DNA of 64,000 bases, from contig CAMDDJ010000001.1 of the NCBI GenBank assembly GCA_945891385.1, positions 154,921 to 218,920 on the forward strand, written 5' to 3'. This stretch comes from Candidatus Kuenenia stuttgartensis. GTDB lineage: Bacteria; Planctomycetota; Planctomycetia; Pirellulales; UBA1268. The notes beneath the pieces are model-generated. The model did no database searches and had not been told where the DNA came from. It saw nothing but the letters and a program-made list of their open reading frames with translations. Shown here piece after piece: positions 45,091-54,324 of the stretch. Numbering within the stretch: the stretch's first letter is position 1; each line of letters opens with the position of its first letter. Both the position numbers and the translations under genes were made by a program.

Positions 45091-47970
45091 ATGGTCATTC
45101 GAGCGATGCTGCCGGTCGCGCCGACCCACCGGTCCCTGCGTGCATGGGCCGCGGCGTCGCTGTGGGCTGTGCTGCTCGGCTGGCTGACGTGTGAGCGGGC
45201 TATCGGGCAGCGAGTTGATCGCTTTGACGCCGCCGAAACCTTTCAGACGATTGACCATTTTGCCGCCCACGACTCATGGACCGGGCAGGCTTATGGCGCA
45301 TGGGCGCCAGCGAGACGGGAGTTGATGGCCGATGCTCTGTTCGATCGCGAGGCGGGGATCGGTCTGAGTGGCTGGTATTTCCACCTCGCGGCGGGGACCG
45401 ACGCAGCGATCGCTTCGCAGAGTTATCCCTGGCGGCTGCGGACGCAGGAGAGTTTCCTGGTCTCACCCGGCGTGTATGACTGGGACCGAAATGTCGCGAC
45501 TCGGAACCTCCTGGCCGACGCCCTGGCTCGCGGCGTCGAACGGACGATGATGGTCGTCTATTCGCCGCCGGTCAGCATGACGACCAACGGCAGGCCCTAC
45601 CCGACCAGTAGCGGAAACAATCTGCCGGTCGGGTCCGAACAGGTCTTTGCCGACTACGTCGCCGACGTGCTCGAGCACTTCAGCGAGCACCCCGATCCCT
45701 CGCAGCGGATCGACTTCGACTATGTCAGCCCGGTCAACGAGCCGGAGTATGACTGGAGTGGCGGGGGGCAGGAGGGAAATGGTCGGCTGTCACCGGCAAC
45801 GATTCGCGGCAGGTACATACTCCCGTTGGCACGCGAGCTGGCATCCCGGGAAATCCCGACTGGCATCCGCGGGCCGGAGTCAGCCAAGATTCAGTCGCTC
45901 TCCAGCGGGGAAAATTACCTGGCAACCCTGGCCAGCAATTCCAGCGTCGGTGGCTTGCTCGGCAACGTGCTCAGCTACCACAGCTATTTCTCGGACAACG
46001 ATGCCAACATGTTGCCCCGCCGCCAGGAGGCTGCGTCGGCGATGGCGGCCTATCCGGGATGGGACCTGTGGCAGACGGAATATTGCATTCTGTTCGACGA
46101 TGCTTCGGCCGGGCTGTCGGGCTCCGGCAACGATACGAGCATGACGACGGCGCTCGCCGTCGCCCGCACCATGCATTTCGACCTGACAGTGGCCAATGCC
46201 GCGGCCTGGAGTTACTGGCTCGCCGCCACGCCGTGGGAACATAACTACAAGGACGGCCTGATCTACTTCGACAATGCGAGGCAGACTTTTCAGGTCGCCA
46301 AGGTGGGCTGGGCCATGGCTCACTATTCCCGATTCATCAGGCCGGGTGCCCAGCGGATCGAATTCACCGGCGGGAACGATGACATCGGCGGCCTTCTCAC
46401 CAGCGGCTGGCGGCATGATGAAACGGGAGACCTCACGCTCGTCTACACCAACCAGCTCACGACGTCTCAGGTCGTCACCCCGCTCGTGACCGGGGCCGAA
46501 GGGCTCGATTCGGACTACTTCACCCCTTACCGTACGACGGATGCCGCCGCCGACAACGTCCGGCCGTTGCCCGCTTTCCTCGCCGGAGAGTCGACCATCC
46601 TGCCGGCCCGGTCGCTGACCACGCTCGTGGGCGGCACATTCGCCGAAGACAACACTGGCAAGCAGATTGCGACCCTGTCCGGTGCGCGGGATTACACGCT
46701 CGGCGGCGGGATGCTTGAATTGACGAACGGCGGGGGAACCTACTCGGGCCGCCTCGATGGCCCCGGGGGGTTCATCAAGCGGGGCGCGAGTCCGCTCACA
46801 CTCACGGCCCGGAGTCGCCATACAGGCGGGACGACGATCGCCGCCGGCAGCCTCGTGATCGCCGCTGGTGAGGGGACCGACTCGGCCGTCGGCACAGGCC
46901 TGCTGCGCATCGACGCCGGAGCAACTGTCTCGGCCGGGCACGCCGCCTTCGGGGTGCCACCCTCGACTCCGGTCCTCATCAACGGCGGGGTGCTGCATCA
47001 GCGGGAGTCGGTCAGTCGCATGGCGGAGGTGACCTTCAGGGGGGGGACGTTTTCGGGGAGCCCCGGCAGCGGTGTCGGTCTGCGACGCCGCGTCACCACC
47101 CAGGCGGCGACGACCACCGCGGTGATGTCGGTGCCATCGGTCGAACTCGAGGCCGACATTGTCTTTGACGTCGAAGATGGGCCGGCGGCCGTCGATCTCC
47201 AGATTCGATCGGTTCTGGCAGGGGAGTTCGGACTCTCCAAGGTGGGCGGAGGTGTGCTCGATCTCCGCGGGGCGGGGTCCCAGCGGGGCGACACCGTCGT
47301 GAATGGTGGAACGCTTCGGCTCGGGCATGCCCAGAGCCTCGGGACAAGTCGGCTTTTCATCAATGCGGGCTCCCGGGTCGAAATCGCCGACGGGGTGAGC
47401 CTGGAGGTTCGGCAACTGGGCATGAGCGGGGGTGGCCTGGACGTCGGCCGCGGGAGCCTGCGAATCATGGAGGACGCCCGCGAGGAGGTCATCCGCACCC
47501 TGATCATGGTCGGCCGAAGCCCACAGGGTGGGGCCGACATCGGAATCGTTTCATCCTCGGCACGGCTCGATCCCGTTCGGCTCACGGTCGGGTATCGGGC
47601 GAGTGGTGGCGTGATGGTGGTCGGGCTCGCGCCGGTCGGCGACTCCACGCTTGACGGTCAGGTCGACGCGTTCGATCTCATCGCCATGGCGGCGGCCAAT
47701 CGCTACCAGACCGGGCTCACAGCCGGCTGGGAGGCAGGCGACGTGAATTACAGCGGCCGATTCGACGTCTTCGATTTGCTCGACGTGTCGGCGAGCGGGA
47801 ATTACGCCGCCGGGCGAATCACCGCCCGTGCCGTGCCGGGGCCCGGCACCGGCGGACTGGTGGTGGCGGGCGGCACCGCGCTCGTCGCGTGGGCCCGACT
47901 TCGGCGCCAAGCCGGCGGTGTGATGGCCGGCTGGCGGGGCGGCGGCTCGCGGGCCGTCGGTGCGGGGTGA
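45091..47970 (+). CDS. GH30-like surface glycosidase with PATR, dockerin-like and degenerate PEP-CTERM regions
   Basis: 959 residues. Signal peptide near 17–40 (LRAWAAASLWAVLLGWLTC). Residues 45–510 form a clan-A glycosidase of GH30 type: FDAAETFQTIDHFAAHDSW, acid/base in DYVSPVNEPEYDW, nucleophile in LWQTEYCILF, and a beta-sandwich that ends near PARSLTTLVGG. Residues 520–830 hold PATR-like repeats (GPGGFIKRGASPLTLTARS). Two dockerin-like repeats follow (GDSTLDGQVDAFDLIAM, GDVNYSGRFDVFDLLDV). The C-terminus has VPGPGTGG in place of VPEP, a hydrophobic stretch, RLRRQ, and then about 17 extra residues before the stop, so the sorting signal is degenerate. GH30 members with this layout cut beta-1,6-galactan or related chains; specificity is inferred. 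It precedes the fusion gene by 76 bases. Confidence 0.88.
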   Translation: MVIRAMLPVAPTHRSLRAWAAASLWAVLLGWLTCERAIGQRVDRFDAAETFQTIDHFAAHDSWTGQAYGAWAPARRELMADALFDREAGIGLSGWYFHLAAGTDAAIASQSYPWRLRTQESFLVSPGVYDWDRNVATRNLLADALARGVERTMMVVYSPPVSMTTNGRPYPTSSGNNLPVGSEQVFADYVADVLEHFSEHPDPSQRIDFDYVSPVNEPEYDWSGGGQEGNGRLSPATIRGRYILPLARELASREIPTGIRGPESAKIQSLSSGENYLATLASNSSVGGLLGNVLSYHSYFSDNDANMLPRRQEAASAMAAYPGWDLWQTEYCILFDDASAGLSGSGNDTSMTTALAVARTMHFDLTVANAAAWSYWLAATPWEHNYKDGLIYFDNARQTFQVAKVGWAMAHYSRFIRPGAQRIEFTGGNDDIGGLLTSGWRHDETGDLTLVYTNQLTTSQVVTPLVTGAEGLDSDYFTPYRTTDAAADNVRPLPAFLAGESTILPARSLTTLVGGTFAEDNTGKQIATLSGARDYTLGGGMLELTNGGGTYSGRLDGPGGFIKRGASPLTLTARSRHTGGTTIAAGSLVIAAGEGTDSAVGTGLLRIDAGATVSAGHAAFGVPPSTPVLINGGVLHQRESVSRMAEVTFRGGTFSGSPGSGVGLRRRVTTQAATTTAVMSVPSVELEADIVFDVEDGPAAVDLQIRSVLAGEFGLSKVGGGVLDLRGAGSQRGDTVVNGGTLRLGHAQSLGTSRLFINAGSRVEIADGVSLEVRQLGMSGGGLDVGRGSLRIMEDAREEVIRTLIMVGRSPQGGADIGIVSSSARLDPVRLTVGYRASGGVMVVGLAPVGDSTLDGQVDAFDLIAMAAANRYQTGLTAGWEAGDVNYSGRFDVFDLLDVSASGNYAAGRITARAVPGPGTGGLVVAGGTALVAWARLRRQAGGVMAGWRGGGSRAVGAG

Positions 47971-48046
47971 ACTTCAGTAACGGGGCGGTTCTGGGGATCG
48001 TGTTTCATTACTCGGGGAGAAGAAGATGTACTTGGGGGAGAAAAAA

Positions 48047-51000
48047 ATGCGACGTGCCTTGTGCTCCTTGGTGACGTCTCTTGGCGTCGCTATCGGTGGC
48101 TGGTGCTCTGGCGGCGGGAGTGCCTTCGCCGTGGACCAGCTGCTCTACACGCTTGACGTCGATCCGGATGCCGGCAGCCAGAACTTTTGGGTCGGCACCG
48201 TCGGCATGGCGTTTGCCACGTGGCAGCCGGGGGCCACCGTCAGCCACCTCGGATTCTACGACAGTTTCGGCGACGGCCTCGTCAACAACCATACGGTGAA
48301 TCTCTTCCTCAGCACATCGAGCGGCGGCACCGGCGGCCCCGATTCGATCCTCGCCTCCGTGGTCGTTCCGGCGGGCACGACCGCCGAACTTCGCAATGGC
48401 TATCGGTGGGTGCCGCTCGAAACACCGTTGGCTCTCGCCGACAACACCTGGCATACCGTCTCGACCGATGTCGACGGCGTCGACCTCTGGGGCGAACTGA
48501 CCTACGCCGGAAGCGGCGTCACGCTGAACGAACCCTACTACAGTTTCAGCGGCTGGGGATCGACCTACGCACGGTACGGCAACCCGCCGGTCGGTGATGA
48601 ACCGCCATATGGCAGTTTCGGCGGAGCGGTCTACCCTGCGGTCAATCTCGGCTACTTCGTCTCGAGTCCCCCCTCCGATATCGTCATCGATGTTCCCGGC
48701 GGGGCTCAAACCCAGGCGGAAGCAGGGTATGCTGTCATCGAGTCTGCCACCTCGGTCACCAAGACCGGGGCCGGTGCACTGGTGATGGATGCCGCCAACG
48801 GCTACGCCGGGCCGACGACCGTGGCTGCGGGCACCCTTGAGGTTGCGAATCCGAATGCCTTGGCTGCCACGGCCGTGACGGTCGACACCGGGGCGACTCT
48901 TGCCATCGCTTCCGGTGTGACGATGAGGTCGCCGTCGGTGATTGTCGATGGAGGAACCATCTCGGCCGCAGCGCTCACGGTCGATGCGGCGACTGGCATC
49001 GGGTCGGTGGCCATCAATGCCGGCACCATCGCCGGATCCCCGGTACTCTCAATCGATGCCGGAGGGAGCGTGGCTCTGGCCAAAGACGCCCGTGTGACTG
49101 TGGCGGTGGGCAGTCTGACGGTCGCCGAGGGAAGCGGCGGCGGGCGGCTCGATGTGGGGGCGGGACAAATAACGGTCGCCGCCGGCGGTGTCGGTGCCGC
49201 CGATCTGCGTGCCGACATCATCGCCGGCCGAAATGGCGGCGCGTGGAACGGCGCGACGGGCATCACGTCGAGCACGGCGGCCAGCGCCACGGCCAGTTCA
49301 AGGGCGGTGGGCTACGTCGTGAATCCGGCTGGCGCCGCGACTGTCTCTTTCGCGGCGCCGGGGGATACGGACCTCAGCGGGGCTGTGAATGTCTTCGATC
49401 TCGTGTCGATCAACTCCTCGGGCAGGTACGGCACCGGCAGGGCAGCCGTCTGGAGCGATGGCGACGTCAACTACGACAACGTGACGAACGTGTTCGACCT
49501 GGTCGGAATCAACTCCGCCGGTGCGTACGGCCAGGGCAACTACTTCGCCGCCGCGCCGACGAGCCTCGGCTCGCCCACTGCTGTCCCGGAACCCGCCGTC
49601 GCTGTGCCACTCATCCTGGGCCTGGCCTCAGTCGGCCGGCGTGTCTGGAGGCAGACGTGGCCTCGCCGACGGGGGGCCGGGGGCTGGTCGCCAGCCCGGC
49701 CTCCAATTCTGAGCGGTGCACTGCTCATGGCCCTGACGATCGGCGGATCGGCCACGCGGCCTGCCGCGGCCCTGACCTTCGAGGAGATGCTTTACACACT
49801 TAATTACGATCCGAGCGCGGGCCCTCAGAACACCTGGACCGGCACCGTCGGCATGGCCTTCGCGACGTGGCAATCTGGCGCTACGGTCAGTCATGTCGGG
49901 TATTACGACCGCGACGGTGACGGACTCGCCAACAGCCACATCATCAATTTGTTTCGGAGCACGTCCAGCGGAGGGAGCGGCGGTCCGGATTCGATCCTCG
50001 CCTCCGCCACGGTGCCGGCGGGAACGACCGCCGAACTGGTAGATGGTTTTCGCTGGGTGGCGTTGAGTTCCCCGCTGAGTCTCCCAGCAAATACCTGGTA
50101 TACGCTGGCCGTCGATGTGGATGGAGTCGATCTCTTCGGTGATCTGATGAGTGTCGGGCCCAACGTGACCATGGCCGAGCCGTATTACAGCAACGGCGGC
50201 TGGGGCTCGCCGTATGCCCGCTATGGCAGCGATCCTGTTTCCAACGAGCCCCCTTCGGGCAGCTTCGCCACCTCGATCTATCCGGTCGTGAACCTGGCCT
50301 ACGTGCCCGAGCCGGCGACCCTGGTCCTGACCGCGTGCGGGCTGGTCGGCACGATTGGATTGGGCTGGCACCGGAAGCGGCGGAGGTCGTCGGCGGGTTA
50401 TCCGGGCGGTCGACATCGGTCAGCGACGGGGGCAGATGGTCGACGCGGCTTTACCTTGGTGGAACTCCTGGTGGTGATCGCGATCATCGCCACGCTGATC
50501 GGACTCCTCCTGCCGGCCGTGCAGTCAGCCCGGGAGTCGGCCCGACGGACCGGCTGCTCCAACAATCTGCGGCAGTTGGGGCTGGCGATGCATGGTTATC
50601 ACAGCCAACGCAACCGCTTTCCGGCCGGAGATTTCTGGATGCCATTGCGAACGGCCACCGGGGGATGGATTCACTGGAGTCACTGGAACTGGACCATCAA
50701 ACTGCTGCCGACGCTCGAGGATCAGGCCCTGTTTGCCGCGGCCGACCTGACGCAGCCGGCCATGCGAGGCAGTGTTTTTCAGGATGTGTTGTTCCGCACC
50801 CCGGCGGTCTTCTTGTGCCCGTCGAATCCCTACAACTCGACGGCGTCGCAGTATTTCAACGAGAGCACGGGGACCCGCCGGATCGGTGAGTGCGATTATG
50901 CCTCCAACGCCGGCGACCATGCCTGCGGAGGGGATTTTGGGGAAGGGGCCGACCCTGCGCTCGGCGACCCCCCCACGTATCCCGCGTGTGCAAACACGTT

Positions 51001-51418
51001 TCCACAGAACAAGTACCCCGAGGGCAAAGCGGCGATTCGCGGTGTCATCGGCCGTTTTGGCTGGGCAGCCTCGTTTCGGCAGATTACCGATGGCACATCG
51101 AAGACCTTCGCGCTCGGCGAGTGCATCGGGCAGTTCAGCATCAATCAGAATTTTGGAACTCAGAGTTGGGCTCTCACGTCGCATCCGATGAACTGGCAGA
51201 ACGATCAGTTCGTCGGCAAGGAGAACAATTGGCCTTCCGAATCGAACCCCCAATGGTCGCTTGGCCTCGTGTTTCGCAGCTTGCATGCCGGAGGCGGCGC
51301 GCAATTCGCCCTCTGCGACGCGTCCGTGCGATTTCTGAGCGAGAACATCAATCACGCCGTGTATATGGCTCTTTCTTCCCGTGCAGCCGGAGAGGCAGCA
51401 AGTGTTTCGCTCGAGTGA
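48047..51418 (+). CDS. Triple fusion: PEP-CTERM protein, paralogous PEP-CTERM protein, DUF1559 pseudopilin
   Basis: 1123 residues, one open frame. Unit A: signal peptide 1–28; a DUF4082-like sandwich 29–205 ([20 protein letters not shown]); PATR repeats to 430; two dockerin-like repeats ([38 protein letters not shown]); VPEP at 512, hydrophobic segment, then [12 protein letters not shown]. Unit B: a second signal-peptide core [16 protein letters not shown] (about 555–575); a paralogous sandwich 576–745 ([20 protein letters not shown]); VPEPATLVL at 753, hydrophobic segment, RKRRR. Unit C: a prepilin site G801|[16 protein letters not shown] and a whole DUF1559 domain ([49 protein letters not shown]). 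In-frame ATGs at 48026 and 48047 both have GGGAG six bases upstream. Between B and C there is no in-frame ATG or GTG after the sorting signal. Likely processed by exosortase, signal peptidase and prepilin peptidase. Confidence 0.88.
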   Translation: MRRALCSLVTSLGVAIGGWCSGGGSAFAVDQLLYTLDVDPDAGSQNFWVGTVGMAFATWQPGATVSHLGFYDSFGDGLVNNHTVNLFLSTSSGGTGGPDSILASVVVPAGTTAELRNGYRWVPLETPLALADNTWHTVSTDVDGVDLWGELTYAGSGVTLNEPYYSFSGWGSTYARYGNPPVGDEPPYGSFGGAVYPAVNLGYFVSSPPSDIVIDVPGGAQTQAEAGYAVIESATSVTKTGAGALVMDAANGYAGPTTVAAGTLEVANPNALAATAVTVDTGATLAIASGVTMRSPSVIVDGGTISAAALTVDAATGIGSVAINAGTIAGSPVLSIDAGGSVALAKDARVTVAVGSLTVAEGSGGGRLDVGAGQITVAAGGVGAADLRADIIAGRNGGAWNGATGITSSTAASATASSRAVGYVVNPAGAATVSFAAPGDTDLSGAVNVFDLVSINSSGRYGTGRAAVWSDGDVNYDNVTNVFDLVGINSAGAYGQGNYFAAAPTSLGSPTAVPEPAVAVPLILGLASVGRRVWRQTWPRRRGAGGWSPARPPILSGALLMALTIGGSATRPAAALTFEEMLYTLNYDPSAGPQNTWTGTVGMAFATWQSGATVSHVGYYDRDGDGLANSHIINLFRSTSSGGSGGPDSILASATVPAGTTAELVDGFRWVALSSPLSLPANTWYTLAVDVDGVDLFGDLMSVGPNVTMAEPYYSNGGWGSPYARYGSDPVSNEPPSGSFATSIYPVVNLAYVPEPATLVLTACGLVGTIGLGWHRKRRRSSAGYPGGRHRSATGADGRRGFTLVELLVVIAIIATLIGLLLPAVQSARESARRTGCSNNLRQLGLAMHGYHSQRNRFPAGDFWMPLRTATGGWIHWSHWNWTIKLLPTLEDQALFAAADLTQPAMRGSVFQDVLFRTPAVFLCPSNPYNSTASQYFNESTGTRRIGECDYASNAGDHACGGDFGEGADPALGDPPTYPACANTFPQNKYPEGKAAIRGVIGRFGWAASFRQITDGTSKTFALGECIGQFSINQNFGTQSWALTSHPMNWQNDQFVGKENNWPSESNPQWSLGLVFRSLHAGGGAQFALCDASVRFLSENINHAVYMALSSRAAGEAASVSLE

Positions 51419-51425
51419 ATTCCTG

Positions 51426-51929
51426 ATGCAGGACGAGCCCGATCTGCACTGGGCGTTGAGTCGCCGGCAGTCAAAGCCGCGGTGCCCGGGCGGACTCGTG
51501 CGCAGCGGCCAGTGGTGCTGGCTCGGCATGATGGCCGGCGCTGTGTTGCTGACGGGATGCTCCGATGGTCGGCTGCCTCTGGCGGCGGTGACGGGGGAGG
51601 TGACCGTGGGCGGTGATCCGCTGGCTGCCGGTCGGATCGTGTTCCAGCCTGAGTCGGGCCGAGGAGCATTCGGACGCGTTACCAACGGGCAGATCGTGGA
51701 CGTGACGACCTACATTTCAGGGGACGGTGTGCCGGTTGGGCGGCAGCGAATCGCCGTGCAGCCAGAGATCGACGAAGGCCTGATGATGAAGGACCCCGCT
51801 GCCTATGCCGCCATGACGAGGCAGAGCGATATCCCGGCCAGGTATCGCCAGGCCTCTACGTCTGACCTCACTGCCGAGATTCTGCCGGGAAAGGAAAATG
51901 TGATCGAGATTGCGATCCCGCGGCAATGA
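51426..51929 (+). CDS. DUF1559-associated small lipoprotein
   Basis: 167 residues from the ATG at 51426, 8 bases after the stop of the fusion gene; a GTG at 51381 overlapping that gene is also in frame. After a basic stretch comes the lipoprotein signal WLGMMAGAVLLTGC with a clear lipobox. The mature part starts with AAVTGEVTVGGDPLAAGRIVFQPE, the same carboxypeptidase-regulatory-like pattern as the lipoprotein at 32797–33237. A DUF1559 gene followed by such a lipoprotein is therefore repeated twice in the window, supporting a functional pair; here it also ties the pilin portion of the fusion to its usual partner. Confidence 0.88.
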   Translation: MQDEPDLHWALSRRQSKPRCPGGLVRSGQWCWLGMMAGAVLLTGCSDGRLPLAAVTGEVTVGGDPLAAGRIVFQPESGRGAFGRVTNGQIVDVTTYISGDGVPVGRQRIAVQPEIDEGLMMKDPAAYAAMTRQSDIPARYRQASTSDLTAEILPGKENVIEIAIPRQ

Positions 51930-51969
51930 TGGCAGAGGCCTTTCCCCTGAGGGTGGGCGACTCTGGTGT

Positions 51970-54324
51970 TCAGCCCCGCCGCAGGCGGAGGCTGTTGGCG
52001 ATCACGGAGAGCGAACTGACGGTCATGGCTGCCGCGGCCAGCATCGGGCTCGTGACGTGGCCGATCAACGGATAGAAGAGACCGGCAGCGACGGGAATCG
52101 CGAGCAAGTTGTAGAGGAATGCGAGCGCCAGATTCTGCCGCACCACCCGCATCGTCGCCGCCGCGAGATCGAGGGTTCGGGGCAGGGCAGTCAGTCCGCC
52201 GGAGAGGAGCGTGACGTCGGCTGTCTCCAGGGCCACGTCGGCTCCCGAGCCCATCGCGACGCCGACGTCGGCCGCGGCGAGGGCCGGGGCGTCGTTGATG
52301 CCGTCGCCGACGAACACGACGCTCTTCCGCGGCTGCCTGGCGGCGTCGGCGGTGGCGACGAGCGAGCGGACGACGGCTTCCTTGTCGGCGGGAGACAATC
52401 CGCCCCGAGCCGTGGAAATCCCGATGGCCTCGGCCACCGCCTGGGCTGTTGCCGGCGTGTCGCCCGAGAGCATGTCTAGGGCGAGTCCGCGGCGGCTCAG
52501 GTCGGCGACGATCTCCCGTGCCTCGGGCCGCGGCTCGTCGGCGATCGCCAGCCAGCCGATGCGGCGTTGATCGACGGCCACGTGCACGAGCGTGGTGCCC
52601 GAAATTCCTGGGGGTGCTGCTCGGACCGGGATGCCCGCGTCCTCCAGAAACCGTTCGCTGCCCACGAGCACGGTCTGGCCCGCCACGGTGCCCTGCACGC
52701 CTCGGCCGATTGCCTCCACGACGTCGGTCGCAGGCGGTGCGTCAATCGCCGCGTCGTGGGCCGCTGCGAGAAACGCCTTCGCCAGGCCGTGGCCGCTGGC
52801 AGCCTCGACGGCCGCTGCGATGCCGAGCAGATCCCTGAGGGGGCCGGTCGTAAAGTCGGGAGGTGGAGGCTGCGGGGCCCGCGTCGCGTCGGCATCGGGA
52901 GCAACGCCGCTCGCGAGCCCGGCGGCCACGATCCGCGGGCGGCCAGCGGTCAGCGTGCCCGTCTTGTCGAAGATGATCGTGCCCGGCGCGGCGAGCCGTT
53001 CCACCGCGGCGGCCGACCGCAGCAGAATTCCCTCCCGGGCCGCCCGGCCGATCGCCACAGTCATCGCCAGTGGCGTCGCGAGGCCGAGGGCGCAGGGGCA
53101 GGCGATCACGAGCACGCTCACCGCCGAGACGAGGCCCAGGGCCATCCGCGGCTGCGGGCCGACGAGCGACCAGCCGAGAAACGTCAGCACGGCCACGGCC
53201 AGCACGGCCGGCACGAACACCGCCGCGATCCGATCGGCGAGGCTTTCGATCGGCGCGCGGCGGCCGTGGGCCTCGCGGACGAGCCGCGTGATTCGCGCCA
53301 CGAGCGAGTCGTTGGCGGCGGCGATGGCTTCCAGCACGATCGCCCCCGTGCCGTTGATCGCCCCGCCGAGCACGCGGTCGCCCGCGTGCTTCGCCACTGG
53401 CAGCGACTCGCCGGTCAGCAGCGATTCGTCACAGTTCGTCTGGCCCTCGCGGAGGATCCCATCGACCGGGATTCGCCCCCCGGGCTTCACGCGAAGCAGG
53501 TCGCCAACCTCGACCATCGCCAGCGGGATGATCTCAGCTGCCGATCCCGTCGTCGGTGTGGCCTGTTCCTGACAGCAGGGGGCGATCGGCAACGCCGCCG
53601 GCATCGCCCTGCCTACCCGCTCCGCGGTCGGCGGCGTGAGATCCATGAGCGCCCGGATGGCCGCGGTCGTGCCCCGCCTGGCCCGGGTCTCCAGCACCTG
53701 GCCGAGGAGCACGAGCACCACGATCATCCCGGCTGATTCGAACGCGACCGGCACCGCGCCGTCGGCCCCGCGGAAGGCTGCGGGAAAGATCGCCGGGGCG
53801 ATCGTCGCGAGCAGGCTCGAGCCCCAGGCCGCGAGCACGCCGAGCGTGATCAGCGAAAACATCCCCGGCCGCCCGGAGCGGAAGCCGGAGATGCCGCCGA
53901 TGAGGATCGGCCATCCACCCCAGAACACGATCGGGGTGGCGAGGAGCAGCTGGAGCCATTGGCCTCGACGACCGCCCAGCCCGACCCGCTCAAACCATGC
54001 GGCGATCGCATGGCCGCCGAGCCGGTCGGGCAGCAGGTGGCCGAGCATCGGCCCCATCGCGATCACCACCAGCACGAGTCCGAGCACTGCGCAGACTGCC
54101 AGGCGAGAGTGTTGGCGGGCCTGGTCCGCCGCGGCTCCCGCCTGCTGGCCTACCGGCTCGAGCGGCATGCCGCAGAGGTCACATACGCCCGGCCGCGATC
54201 GCACCACCTGCGGGTGCATCGGACAGGTCCAGCCGAGTTCGCCCACGCCCGCCTGGGCGCAGCAGGGCTTCGGGGCTGCCGCGGCCGAGGGTGTTTCGGC
54301 CTGGATCACCTGAAGCGGAATCAC
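51970..54324 (-). CDS. copA: Copper-translocating P1B-type ATPase with N-terminal heavy-metal-binding domain
   Basis: 784 residues. The N-terminus has CC in PKPCCAQAG and a heavy-metal-binding domain (TCPMHPQVVRSRPGVCDLCG). Core motifs: TGESLPV (actuator), CPC in IACPCALGLATP, DKTGTLT (phosphorylation), VGDGINDAPALAAADVGVAM, and C-terminal FLYNLLAIPVAAG and MTVSSLSVIANSLRLR, which are typical of Cu(I) pumps. An unusual cysteine-containing insert (IAPCCQEQATPTTGS) sits in the actuator domain. The N-domain HP motif reads SGHGLAKA, with Gly in place of Pro. The start overlaps the trpD stop by four bases. Cu(I) export is the expected function; specificity is inferred from motifs. Confidence 0.93.
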   Translation of the reverse strand: MIPLQVIQAETPSAAAAPKPCCAQAGVGELGWTCPMHPQVVRSRPGVCDLCGMPLEPVGQQAGAAADQARQHSRLAVCAVLGLVLVVIAMGPMLGHLLPDRLGGHAIAAWFERVGLGGRRGQWLQLLLATPIVFWGGWPILIGGISGFRSGRPGMFSLITLGVLAAWGSSLLATIAPAIFPAAFRGADGAVPVAFESAGMIVVLVLLGQVLETRARRGTTAAIRALMDLTPPTAERVGRAMPAALPIAPCCQEQATPTTGSAAEIIPLAMVEVGDLLRVKPGGRIPVDGILREGQTNCDESLLTGESLPVAKHAGDRVLGGAINGTGAIVLEAIAAANDSLVARITRLVREAHGRRAPIESLADRIAAVFVPAVLAVAVLTFLGWSLVGPQPRMALGLVSAVSVLVIACPCALGLATPLAMTVAIGRAAREGILLRSAAAVERLAAPGTIIFDKTGTLTAGRPRIVAAGLASGVAPDADATRAPQPPPPDFTTGPLRDLLGIAAAVEAASGHGLAKAFLAAAHDAAIDAPPATDVVEAIGRGVQGTVAGQTVLVGSERFLEDAGIPVRAAPPGISGTTLVHVAVDQRRIGWLAIADEPRPEAREIVADLSRRGLALDMLSGDTPATAQAVAEAIGISTARGGLSPADKEAVVRSLVATADAARQPRKSVVFVGDGINDAPALAAADVGVAMGSGADVALETADVTLLSGGLTALPRTLDLAAATMRVVRQNLALAFLYNLLAIPVAAGLFYPLIGHVTSPMLAAAAMTVSSLSVIANSLRLRRG

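Noticed and set aside
44959-45270. A 103-residue minus-strand reading frame before the GH30-like gene
   Set aside because: Low-complexity Pro/Arg-rich product, no ribosome-binding site, overlaps the signal-peptide coding region of the real gene and a promoter-like site.
48047-51418. Stop-codon reassignment as the explanation for the fusions
   Set aside because: Nearby genes end at ordinary TGA or TAG codons at the expected family length, and the junctions contain no stop codon at all.
48047-51418. Simple sequencing error producing the fusion
   Set aside because: A single indel cannot do it: two separate junctions keep the same frame, and an unrelated gene at 21226–25620 shows the same arrangement. 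Not formally excluded without reads.
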